Assembly (NCBI GenBank): GCA_963770485.1
Contig: CAVYPX010000005.1
Span: forward strand, 176,240-240,239
Direction: 5' to 3'
Origin: CAVVEC01 sp963770485
GTDB taxonomy: Bacteria > Acidobacteriota > Terriglobia > Terriglobales > Acidobacteriaceae
DNA length: 64,000 bases
Position numbers and translations under genes: made by a program. The notes beneath the pieces were generated by a model. It had not been told where the DNA came from. It searched no databases and saw only the letters and a list, made by a program, of their open reading frames with translations. Every line of letters starts with the position of its first letter. Positions within the stretch are counted from its first letter, which is position 1. Below are positions 27,639 to 36,072 of this stretch, one piece after another.

Positions 27639-29543
27639 TCAGGTACCCAGGCGCTTCAGCACCACGACCAGATGGGTAAGGCTGGTTTCCGGTTGCGGCG
27701 TTTGCTGTGAGGTGGTGAAGAGTGAGCGGACCAGGTCGTTTTGTTCCTGCGCCAAACGCAGTAACGTATCGCTGTCCTGCCCATCCACCATTTGCGCTCC
27801 ATTCGCCGTCATGTCCGGTCCGGTGATGGGAGCAAGCATCTCGGCTTGGCGGCGCGTGATGGTCGAAATCCAGTGACGGTGATCCTGCCGCATCTGTTCG
27901 ATCTTTTGCAAAACGGAAGCAGGCAGTCCGGAAGTACGCTCCGGCGAGAATTCCCGGTCCAGTCGCTTCAAAGCCCAGGCGTGCAGGAAGGTTTGCCGGG
28001 CCAAAGTCACGATTTCATCGGAAAACAGAGCTACCTGCTTGTCTGTGTCTTGCGCGGAAGCCTCGGACTTGAGAAAGTGCCGGTACAACATTTCATGCAG
28101 CGGCATGCTGTCGCCCGAGAGGTCGGCCAACGTAGAGGAAGGCGAACTGCTTGCAGCCGGAAGCCCGCCCAAGGACTGATCGGGAGGCTTGTACAGTTCC
28201 GAGCCGCTCTTGAGTTCGCGCGGCACGTACACCTCGACGCGCAGCTCCCCGGATACGGATTTCAAGGCACGCCGAATCGTATCGCGCCGGGCGGTGTTGT
28301 CCACCAGGCCCTGAACCAGCAGCGAGCCATCCGACATAGGGAAGAGATTGACCTCTTCCCCCAAGCAAGTGTCCAGCTGGTGCAGCGTCGCGGCCAAGAG
28401 GACTTCGCCCTCCGTAGCATGTGAGTTCGCGTAGGAAAGAGGAACGGCCTTACTTATGATCGGCTCAGTCGGAGCGGCAGTCTCCGGCCTGGAAGATATC
28501 GTCGGCATCAACAACATGGCCATCGCCGGTGTGCGTAGTTCTGAGGAAAACGAAGTACGTGTGAAGCGGTATTCGCTGCCGCCGTCGCGCGTTGTAAAGA
28601 TGCTGAGCCCGGTTGGAGCGTAGTCATGGACGTCGACCCGCAAGAGCGTCTCCGCAATTCCTGACGGATGGCCGGCAGCAAAAGGATAGTGCAGCTCGAA
28701 AGTTCCATCCTGACGGCGAGCCGAAGCCTCGGTGCTGCCTCGCGATCCAACCAGCCGCCGAAATTCGGCAATGGAAATATCCGGGATCCACTGCTGCGTA
28801 GTCAGATACTGCACCAGCGAAGGATCAGCATCTGCGCCCGAGAATACAACCTGGAGCAAAGGCTGCGCGACCTGTTCCACATCCTTCGCCGCCACATTCT
28901 CGGTCTCACCCGAAGAAGAACGTGCGCTCAGGTAAACCGCCGGACTGGCGGAGTCGCGCACCAGCGTGATGGTACCGAGCGCTTTTTGCACATTGGTGCT
29001 GCGATCAATGCGGTCGACTCGGACCGACGTTCGGGTTACGTGGCCGCTTTGGGGAAGGTGGCTGGTTTCGTAATTCGCAGCCCGGAAAAGGACTGTGTCC
29101 GCGGAAACGCGCGTGTTCAAAACGTCGGTGAACATGACCACCAGCAAGCATGCCGCGACCACCGAGGCCAGCACTGCCTTCCTGTATTCCAAGAGAGCAG
29201 AGGCGGAATTTCGAAAGCGAGCCCACCGTTCGGCGACCTGGCCCTGGAAGGAGACGGTGGCCGCTTCGGAAGCGCTCGCGTGCCGCGCTAAACGTTGGCG
29301 GAATTGCTCAACCCGGGAATCCGCAAGCTCGGATTCATCCGGTAACAAGACTGTGCGTGCATCGAGGAAGCGGTCCACATCGTGCTGAACCTCGCCCATG
29401 CGGCTGCGGCAACTCCAGCAACTTTCCAGATGAGCCTTGGCGGCATTCATTTCCCAACGCGCGAGTTCTCCGTCCAGGTAGGCAACGATTTGTGCATCGC
29501 CCAGGTGCGGCGGAATCAGGAGGCGCTTGTCCAGCGTGTTCAT
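27639..29543 (-). CDS. Large membrane anti-sigma factor with zinc-finger domain
   Basis: 634 residues. N-terminal zf-HC2-like anti-sigma domain (AQIVAYLDGELARWE ... AHLESCWSCRSRM: His, Cys, Cys), a basic stretch, one membrane helix (AVLASVVAACLLVVMFTDV, about 125-145) and a large C-terminal domain of about 480 residues without recognised motifs. Start ATG 29543 overlaps the sigma-factor stop (ATGA), so the pair is coupled and the protein very likely binds that sigma factor. The extracytoplasmic part is much larger than in ordinary anti-sigma factors and could sense envelope state. Confidence 0.82.
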   Translation of the reverse strand: MNTLDKRLLIPPHLGDAQIVAYLDGELARWEMNAAKAHLESCWSCRSRMGEVQHDVDRFLDARTVLLPDESELADSRVEQFRQRLARHASASEAATVSFQGQVAERWARFRNSASALLEYRKAVLASVVAACLLVVMFTDVLNTRVSADTVLFRAANYETSHLPQSGHVTRTSVRVDRIDRSTNVQKALGTITLVRDSASPAVYLSARSSSGETENVAAKDVEQVAQPLLQVVFSGADADPSLVQYLTTQQWIPDISIAEFRRLVGSRGSTEASARRQDGTFELHYPFAAGHPSGIAETLLRVDVHDYAPTGLSIFTTRDGGSEYRFTRTSFSSELRTPAMAMLLMPTISSRPETAAPTEPIISKAVPLSYANSHATEGEVLLAATLHQLDTCLGEEVNLFPMSDGSLLVQGLVDNTARRDTIRRALKSVSGELRVEVYVPRELKSGSELYKPPDQSLGGLPAASSSPSSTLADLSGDSMPLHEMLYRHFLKSEASAQDTDKQVALFSDEIVTLARQTFLHAWALKRLDREFSPERTSGLPASVLQKIEQMRQDHRHWISTITRRQAEMLAPITGPDMTANGAQMVDGQDSDTLLRLAQEQNDLVRSLFTTSQQTPQPETSLTHLVVVLKRLGT

Positions 29544-30097
29544 TTCGCGCCCCCAAACTTCTTGAGACCCCGGGCCAGATACACGCCGACCGCCTTTTGG
29601 CTGATCCCAAGGACATTCCCAATCTCCACGTAACTCAGCCCTTCCGCCCGCAACATGAGGCATTGCCTCTCACGTTCGTTCAGACCCTTCAATGAAAGAG
29701 CAATCCGTTGTTGCCGAATCAAGTCGTCCTCTGCCGAATAAACCGCCTCAGTCAAACCCCGGTGCGCGAGCCACTCGGTATTTGTGGAGTCTTGAATGCC
29801 CTTGCGACGCCCGTGATCAATGGCGAGGTTATGAACTACGCGATAGAGCCAGCTGCGCAGGTTCAGGATCTGAGCATTTCGTTTTAGTTGGTCGAACAAT
29901 TTGAGGAAGGCGCTCTGAACCAGATCCTCGGCCTCACCCGTGGAGCCGACGATGTGATAAGCGTAGCCGAGCAGTGTAGGGCGCATGGTCGCGTACAACT
30001 CCACGACTTGCTCCTCCAAGCGTTGGCTCTTGCGCTGGTTTTCCGCGTGCTCTGCTCCAAACACCTGGGGCAGATTCAGGATATGCCCTTGCTCCAT
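29540..30097 (-). CDS. ECF-type RNA polymerase sigma factor
   Basis: 185 residues. Region 2 (LGYAYHIVGSTGEAEDLVQSAF ... SWLYRVVHNLAIDHGRR) and region 4 (LNERERQCLMLRAEGLSYVEIGNVLGISQKAVGVYLARGLKKF) are both complete, with no region 3, as in ECF factors. It is co-transcribed with the anti-sigma gene. Promoter for this operon should lie in 30098-30350. The large receptor gene downstream may belong to its regulon, but this is only suggested by order. Confidence 0.93.
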   Translation of the reverse strand: MEQGHILNLPQVFGAEHAENQRKSQRLEEQVVELYATMRPTLLGYAYHIVGSTGEAEDLVQSAFLKLFDQLKRNAQILNLRSWLYRVVHNLAIDHGRRKGIQDSTNTEWLAHRGLTEAVYSAEDDLIRQQRIALSLKGLNERERQCLMLRAEGLSYVEIGNVLGISQKAVGVYLARGLKKFGGAK

Positions 30098-30378
30098 CGA
30101 ATGATCCTTAACCTGGCTTGAGCCGTCGTGCAGACTCGGGGCGTAACGTCGCCATCATTATTGTATATACACCGAAATGCGCGATTTCTGACCTGCCAGC
30201 AAGAAATATATTTTTCCGGGCCGGTTGTTAGTAAATCCCGCGTCTCCTGCGTCGCGCGAAGGGCGGACAGACACCCTCGAATAAGTAGCGGTATACGCAG
30301 GACTTTGGCGAATCGAAAACCCCCTGTTAGTAAATCCACGACCTTACGCGTCTTAATAATTACAGTGAGGGAGAGTAT

Positions 30379-30410
30379 GGCCGCCAGTGCTTTTAGCCTG
30401 GTGGCCTTTT
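30379..30410 (+). terminator. Rho-independent terminator 1
   Basis: GGCCGCCAG ... CTGGTGGCC forms a 9-pair stem (one G-U) with a 10-base loop, followed by TTTTATTAATT. It reads rightward although no rightward gene is found before it. Confidence 0.65.
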
Positions 30411-30463
30411 ATTAATTCGGCTTTGAAGCACGGTTAGCTCCTCCGTTTGTTTGTGCCTCTGTT

Positions 30464-30508
30464 CTCCCCTTTGAGAGTCTTGGGTGGCTTCTCAAAGGGG
30501 AGTTTTTT
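30464..30508 (+). terminator. Rho-independent terminator 2 (strong)
   Basis: CTCCCCTTTGAGA ... TCTCAAAGGGGAG is a perfect 13-pair stem with a 13-base loop, then TTTTTT. It reads rightward, about 180 bases before the BNR gene, and has no upstream rightward protein gene, so it may end a small RNA or act as an attenuator. Confidence 0.85.
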
Positions 30509-30690
30509 CTTCTGCAGTGAAACCGGTCTTTTCGTCGTTGACCTCTTGCGTGACCCAGGCTCCCGTGCCAACCAGCATTTCGGGTCGTGGGTCACCAAGT
30601 CAACCCACTACCGCATTTCGGCAGCCGCCGACAAATCACCTTTTGCTGTAGTAAGATATTCTTCCTTTTCCTTCCAGGAGGATGGCTCGT

Positions 30691-33600
30691 ATGAACCGCA
30701 GGCATGGCTGCGTCTTTTTTATTACTGCTGGAGTATTGTTGGCTCTGCTCACCACGTTCGCGACTGCGCAGCAGTTCAGCGACAGCTTGATGAAAGGCAT
30801 GAAGTGGCGGTTGGTCGGCCCCTTCCGCGGAGGCCGCGTGCTCGCAGTGACCGGCGTCGTAGGCGATCCCTACACCTATTACTTTGGCGGAGTGGCTGGA
30901 GGGGTCTGGCGCACCACCGATGGCGGGATCACTTGGATACCGCTCACCGATAAGCAACCCTTTGCCTCGATCGGTTCCATCGCGGTGGCGGAATCCAATC
31001 CCGGCGTCATTTATGTGGGCACGGGGGAGTCTTGCCTCCGCGGCAACATTTCGTACGGAAACGGAGTCTACAAATCCACCGACGGCGGGAAAACCTGGAT
31101 CTACATCGGTCTCAAAGATACTCAGCACATCGCGAAAGTTCTGGTAAACCCTCGCAACCCTGACTTGGTCTATGTTGCCGCGCTGGGCCACGCTTATGGC
31201 CCGAACTCCGAGCGCGGCGTCTATCGTTCCACCGACGGCGGCAAGAACTGGGAGAAGGTACTCTACAAAGACGAAAAAACCGGCGCGATTGACCTGACAT
31301 TTGATCCCCACAATCCCAACGTGATGTTTGCCGCCCTGTACGAAGTGCAACGCACACCGTGGAGTCTTTCCAGCGGTGGGCCCGGCAGTGGCCTGTACCG
31401 CTCGGTGGATGGCGGAACTACATGGAAGCGGCTGGAAGGAAGCGGGCTGCCTTCCGGGATCATGGGCCGGATCGGGGTTTCCGTCTCGGGCGCCGATTCG
31501 AATCGCGTCTATGCGCTGATCGAAGCCAAAGAAGGCGGCTTGTTTCGCTCCGACGATGGCGGCGACGCCTGGTCGAAGGTCAACGATGATCAGCGCCTCA
31601 CACAGCGCGCCTGGTACTTCACTCACATTTTCGCCGACCCACGCAACGCCGATACTGTTTACATGCTGAACACCGGCCTGTTTCGCTCTACCGACGGAGG
31701 CAAGAGCCTGAACCTGCTGCCTGCGCCACACGGCGATCACCATGGGCTCTGGATCGATCCCGCCAATCCGCGCCGCATGATCAATGGCAACGACGGCGGG
31801 GCAACCATCAGCGTAGATGGCGGCAAGACTTGGAGCACTCAATACAATCAGCCCACAGCGCAGTTTTATCACGTGGCTTCCGACAATCGTTTCCTCTACT
31901 ACCTCTACGGAGCGCAGCAGGACAACAGTACGGTGGGCATCGCCACACGCAGCGACGACGGCTACATCGGCCGCCAACACTGGTATGACGTCGGCGGCGG
32001 CGAGAGCGGATACATTGTTCCGGATCCACGCGATGCCAACGTTGTCTATGCCGGCTCCGGCGGCGGCGCTCTTACCCGCTTTGACAAGCGCAACGAACAG
32101 GAGCAGGACATTACCGTGTGGCCGCTGGATGGCAGCGGTCACGGTGCAAAGGATATCAAGTACCGTCAGGCTTGGACCGATCCGATTGCGATGTCACCGC
32201 ATAATCCCGACGTCCTGTACACCGCGGCAGAGGTTATTTTCAGGACCACCGATCACGGCATGAGCTGGACGACCATCAGCCCGGACCTCACGCGCAACGA
32301 CAAGAGCAAGCAGGAAAGCTCTGGCGGTCCGATCACCCAGGACAACACTTCGGTCGAGTACTACGACACGGTCTTCACGATTGCGGAGTCGCCGGTTCAG
32401 AAGGATCTGATCTGGGCGGGCACCGACGATGGCCTGATTCAGGTCACTCGGGACGGCGGCCAGCACTGGAGCAACGTCACCCCGAAAGGCCTTCCGGAAT
32501 GGAGCCTTGTCAGCCTGATCGATGCTTCCCCGCACGAGGCCGGAACCGCGTACGTCGCCGTGGACACTCACAAACTGGACGACCTGAGGCCTTATCTCTA
32601 TAGGACTAGCGACTACGGTAAGACTTGGACCAAGATTACCAACGGCATTCCCGATGGCGCTTACACGCACGTCGTGCGTGAGGATCCAAAGCAGAAGGGT
32701 TTGCTCTATGCCGGCACAGAAACCGGCATCTATGTTTCATTCGATGACGGGTCCCATTGGCAATCGTTACAACTGAACCTCCCGACCTCGCCCATTCACG
32801 ACCTCATCGTCAAGGACGATGATCTTGCCGTGGCCACGCACGGCCGTGCATTCTGGATCCTCGATGACATCTCTCCGCTGCGCCAGTTGAGCGCGCATGC
32901 GCAGGACGACGTCGCCCTCTACAACCCTCGCACCACGTATCGCCTGCACTGGCCGGAGTATTTCGACCGGCGTCAGCCGGTCGCTGCCAACCCGCCTAAC
33001 GGAGCGCTCATTTTCTACTATTTCAAGTCGGCCCCGAAGGATGAGGTTACGCTGGAGATTGTGGACTCGAAGGGGATAGTTGTCCGGAAATATTCCAGCC
33101 TGGAGAAGAAAGAGGCGGAGACGCCGCCGGAGTGGCCTGATCTTGAGCCTCCGCAGGAGAAAATCCCTGTCGAAGCGGGCATGAACCGCTTCAATTGGGA
33201 TCTGCGTTACGAAGCGCCGCGCAAGCTTCCAGGGGAAGTTAGTGCCGAGTTTAGGGATCGCGGACCCATGGCTCTGCCCGGCACGTACCAGGTTCGCCTC
33301 ACCGCCAGTGGGAAATCGTTAACGGTTCCGTTGGAGGTGAAGCTCGATCCGCGCGTGAACGTTGCTGCCGCAGACCTGCAAAAACAATTTGATTTGAATC
33401 TCAAAGTGCGCGACGAACTCAGCGAACTGCATCAGACAGTAAACGAAATTCGTACACTTCGGATACAGTTCCATGGCCTGCAAAGCCGGCTGGGGCAGGA
33501 TGCGCGTTTCAAGTCGATCCTGGCTGCCTCGGATGCCTTGGATAAGAAGATGACTCCCGTAGAAGAGCAGTTGCTGCAAGTGAAGATCAAGTCTTCCGAG

Positions 33601-33870
33601 GCCAGCTTGAATTATCCTGTCTTGATCGATGAGCAACTGCACGGCCTGTTCTTCAGTGTGGATTCCGCAGATGCTGCGCCTACGCAACAACAGTACGCGG
33701 CATTTGAAGAACTGAGCCGGGAAGCGGCGCCGCTGATCACACAGTGGAATCAGATTCGCTCCAGCGATGTCGTGGCCTTGAATGAGATGATGAAGAGCGA
33801 GAGCGTGCCGGCGATCTATATTGCTCCGGCCGGGGAGCAAGCCGCCGCCAGGGCCACAGGGCAGAACTAG
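30691..33870 (+). CDS. Secreted BNR/VPS10-like beta-propeller protein
   Basis: 1059 residues. Signal peptide to about residue 25, then many Asp-box/BNR repeats (S-x-D-x-G-x-T-W: STDGGKTW, SDDGGDAW, SVDGGKTW, SYGKTW-type), forming one or more large propellers (about 30-720) as in sortilin/VPS10 and sialidase-like proteins, then an alpha/beta C-terminal part with helix-rich residues 900-1010. No sialidase catalytic set was recognised. It is probably a binding or sorting module in the periplasm or outside. ATG 30691 lies 9 bases after AGGAGG; the ATG at 30682 is too close to that site. Confidence 0.85.
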   Translation: MNRRHGCVFFITAGVLLALLTTFATAQQFSDSLMKGMKWRLVGPFRGGRVLAVTGVVGDPYTYYFGGVAGGVWRTTDGGITWIPLTDKQPFASIGSIAVAESNPGVIYVGTGESCLRGNISYGNGVYKSTDGGKTWIYIGLKDTQHIAKVLVNPRNPDLVYVAALGHAYGPNSERGVYRSTDGGKNWEKVLYKDEKTGAIDLTFDPHNPNVMFAALYEVQRTPWSLSSGGPGSGLYRSVDGGTTWKRLEGSGLPSGIMGRIGVSVSGADSNRVYALIEAKEGGLFRSDDGGDAWSKVNDDQRLTQRAWYFTHIFADPRNADTVYMLNTGLFRSTDGGKSLNLLPAPHGDHHGLWIDPANPRRMINGNDGGATISVDGGKTWSTQYNQPTAQFYHVASDNRFLYYLYGAQQDNSTVGIATRSDDGYIGRQHWYDVGGGESGYIVPDPRDANVVYAGSGGGALTRFDKRNEQEQDITVWPLDGSGHGAKDIKYRQAWTDPIAMSPHNPDVLYTAAEVIFRTTDHGMSWTTISPDLTRNDKSKQESSGGPITQDNTSVEYYDTVFTIAESPVQKDLIWAGTDDGLIQVTRDGGQHWSNVTPKGLPEWSLVSLIDASPHEAGTAYVAVDTHKLDDLRPYLYRTSDYGKTWTKITNGIPDGAYTHVVREDPKQKGLLYAGTETGIYVSFDDGSHWQSLQLNLPTSPIHDLIVKDDDLAVATHGRAFWILDDISPLRQLSAHAQDDVALYNPRTTYRLHWPEYFDRRQPVAANPPNGALIFYYFKSAPKDEVTLEIVDSKGIVVRKYSSLEKKEAETPPEWPDLEPPQEKIPVEAGMNRFNWDLRYEAPRKLPGEVSAEFRDRGPMALPGTYQVRLTASGKSLTVPLEVKLDPRVNVAAADLQKQFDLNLKVRDELSELHQTVNEIRTLRIQFHGLQSRLGQDARFKSILAASDALDKKMTPVEEQLLQVKIKSSEASLNYPVLIDEQLHGLFFSVDSADAAPTQQQYAAFEELSREAAPLITQWNQIRSSDVVALNEMMKSESVPAIYIAPAGEQAAARATGQN

Positions 33871-33998
33871 CGGATTTGCCGAAAGACTGGTTGTTGCGCT
33901 TGATTTTGGGTGGTGCGGCGCTTCATCGCTGCGTGAGCCACTGTTAGGACTGCGCGGTGGAACCCGCATTCCAGCTCCGGAGGAGCGGCATAACTTAG

Positions 33999-34018
33999 CC
34001 CAGGGCGTGAGCCCTGGG
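33999..34018. repeat. REP-like palindrome
   Basis: CCCAGGGC GTGA GCCCTGGG: perfect 8-base arms with a 4-base loop, in the gap between convergent genes. It looks like an interspersed palindromic element of the kind common in acidobacteria. Confidence 0.6.
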
Positions 34019-34128
34019 GTCAAAGTGCAGCAAAGAGCACGCCCCGCAGGGAGTCAAGCCGGTTCTCACGCATCGAGTGCCCCGTCGTCCCTTAAGAATG
34101 AATGCTAAGCCGTTTCCCCGCGCCGGCT

Positions 34129-35934
34129 TCATTCTCCGTCTTCGGCGTTGGCGCCCCACATCACACTGCTGCCCCAATTTCCGCTGGCGCCCCACATGAC
34201 GCTGTTGCTCCATATCGTCGAGAAGCCGGAGGTCGAGTTCGCGCCCCACATCACCGATGAGCCCCACAGGCCGGAGGCGCCCCACATCACTGACGAGCCT
34301 CCAGGGCCGGAGGCGCCCCACATTACTGACGAGCCTCCTGCACCCGATGCGCCCCACATCACGGAATTGGAGAAGAGGAACTGGGAACTGCCCCACACCG
34401 CCGGCCCGGACCACATACCGGAAGTACCCCATACCGAAGACGGATCGCTCGAGAGAGAAACCGTGCCCGTGCTGGAGTTGTAGACCGCTGTGGGCGACAT
34501 CGCAGTTCCGCTTGCCAGATCGGTACTTGCCAGAGCCGCTGCAATGTCCAGATAGCCGGCGCCGACTGTGAATACATCATATTGGCTGGTGTAGGTGTTC
34601 CCCGTCGTCGGATCGTACACGCTGCTGGACTGCGGAAATGTCTTGTAAGCCGTCTTCATCAGCCGCGCCTTGACTTGATCTGGCGTGAGGCGTGGTTGGG
34701 CCTGCAACAGGTCGGCAACGGCTCCGCTCACGACACCGGTCGCCATGCTGGTTCCACTCAGGGTGAAGTAATACGCCGACGGCGAAGAATTTCCTCCATA
34801 CATGTAATAACTGTACGGAACCAGGTTGTCGGTGTCGGTGTTGTAAAGCGTCGTCCCAGGAGTCTCGGTGGAGATCAATAAATTGCCGGGCGCGACAATG
34901 TCCGGTTTGACCACGTGGTCGATCACCGTGGGACCTTTTGAACTGTAGCTGGCAATGAGATCATCGGTGCGATCGGGTGTTCCCATGGGCTTCATCGCGC
35001 CCACGGTGATGACGTACGGGTCATTGCCCGGAGAAGTTACCGTTGCGTATCCAGAGGTTGGCTGGTAGCGGCCGTGATTTCCGGCCGCAACCACGACGAC
35101 AATTCCCTTTTTCCAAGCCTGTTCAACCGCCTGACACAGCGGATCCAGTTGGTAGCTCTCGTACACGGCACGGCCGAGTGAGAGATTCATGACGCGGATG
35201 TTGTACGCCGATTTCATCGAGATCGCCTGGTTGATGGCGGCAATCACTTCGCTGTCGGTTGCGGAGCCGTTGGCATCCAGCACTCGCAGGTTGACGATCC
35301 TTGCCCCAGGTGCAATTCCTTTGAATGTCTTGCTGAAGAGAAAGCCGGTTGAACTGAGGCCGTCGCCAGCGATTAATCCGGCGATGTGGGTTCCGTGACC
35401 GTACTGGTCGCCCGCATTCGAATTCCCGGACACAAACGACTGGTTGTATGCAACTCGCGAGAAGGGAAGGATGCCGGTATAAAAATCCGGGTGATTGTTC
35501 ACGCCGCTGTCGATCAGAGCCACGCCGATGCCGGCGCCGGTGTAATTCGATTGCCACGCGACTTCCGCATTCACGGCCGCCGCCGCATTGTTAAGCAGGG
35601 GATCCAGTGGGCGATCGGGGCTGATGTACACGACGTTCGACTGGTTGGAGAGGTTGACGATACCCGGACCGTCCAGCAAAGCAACCACGCCGTTAATCAG
35701 TGGCAACTGACCCAGAATTGAGCCACCCAGCTTCGCGACGTCGTTCAGCAGGCAATCCACCAAGCCGAGCAGTCCGCCGCAACTGATCTGTGTGCCCGGC
35801 GCATACTGCACGATGACCTGTACCGGCGTGCTGGAGTTGTACCCGCGCAAATCGGGAGAAAGTTTCGAGTCATCTGCCAGAGAGGCCAAGGGCACAGCCA
35901 GCAGCAGCAGGAGAATCACAAGACACTTCTTCAT
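34129..35934 (-). CDS. Secreted subtilisin-like (S8) peptidase with C-terminal MWG repeats
   Basis: 601 residues. Signal peptide (1-20), inhibitor-like prodomain (about 30-110), then the catalytic triad: Asp142 (VALIDSGV), His183 (GHGTHIAG), Ser396 (LSGTSMATG), with the oxyanion Asn in AAGNHG. After the protease domain (ends about 475), six copies of a short unit around VMWGA, usually SSVMWGASG, fill residues 520-595. Comparable Trp/Gly/Ser tandem tails occur on other secreted subtilases and may bind surfaces or polymer. Start ATG 35934 has GGGGATGG upstream and a clean signal peptide; an upstream 13-residue extension was removed. Confidence 0.92.
   Translation of the reverse strand: MKKCLVILLLLLAVPLASLADDSKLSPDLRGYNSSTPVQVIVQYAPGTQISCGGLLGLVDCLLNDVAKLGGSILGQLPLINGVVALLDGPGIVNLSNQSNVVYISPDRPLDPLLNNAAAAVNAEVAWQSNYTGAGIGVALIDSGVNNHPDFYTGILPFSRVAYNQSFVSGNSNAGDQYGHGTHIAGLIAGDGLSSTGFLFSKTFKGIAPGARIVNLRVLDANGSATDSEVIAAINQAISMKSAYNIRVMNLSLGRAVYESYQLDPLCQAVEQAWKKGIVVVVAAGNHGRYQPTSGYATVTSPGNDPYVITVGAMKPMGTPDRTDDLIASYSSKGPTVIDHVVKPDIVAPGNLLISTETPGTTLYNTDTDNLVPYSYYMYGGNSSPSAYYFTLSGTSMATGVVSGAVADLLQAQPRLTPDQVKARLMKTAYKTFPQSSSVYDPTTGNTYTSQYDVFTVGAGYLDIAAALASTDLASGTAMSPTAVYNSSTGTVSLSSDPSSVWGTSGMWSGPAVWGSSQFLFSNSVMWGASGAGGSSVMWGASGPGGSSVMWGASGLWGSSVMWGANSTSGFSTIWSNSVMWGASGNWGSSVMWGANAEDGE
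34140..34385. repeat. Tandem coding repeat (VMWGASG units)
   Basis: Within the subtilase gene the plus strand shows repeated GCGCCCCACAT-type blocks (for example GCGCCCCACATCAC), each encoding a VMWGA-like unit on the minus strand. At least six units are seen, spaced about 36 bases apart in the regular part. Such repeats can change copy number by slippage. Confidence 0.75.
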
Positions 35935-36034
35935 AGTCCATCCCCACAAGCCGAAGTGCACGTAGCCCGCCACCGGAGGACGCGATAACTGCTTAATCTT
36001 GCAACATCAGGCCGGCCGGCCTGGCTGAAAATAA

Positions 36035-36047
36035 GGACAAATTGTCC
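36035..36047. promoter_or_regulatory. Operator-like palindrome between divergent genes
   Basis: GGACAA A TTGTCC: perfect 6-base arms about one base, in the divergent gap between the subtilase and the HD-GYP gene. It could be a repressor or activator site for either; the regulator is unknown. Confidence 0.35.
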
Positions 36048-36072
36048 CTCGATGCGGACAGGGCTCTCTTAG

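Larger units (their letters stand above)
30098..30690. promoter_or_regulatory. Gene-free regulatory stretch with terminators and a direct repeat
   Basis: Lies between the leftward sigma operon and the rightward BNR gene. It holds two rightward terminator hairpins (separate entries) and two exact copies of TGTTAGTAAATCC (30226-30238 and 30325-30337). On the minus strand the repeats read GGATTTACTAACA and are placed where binding sites for the sigma operon could be. No protein gene is supported here. Confidence 0.5.

Noticed and set aside
30592..32142. 516-residue leftward open frame opposite the BNR gene
   Set aside because: Shadow of the Asp-box repeats on the plus strand; Val/Ala-rich pattern without a start site.
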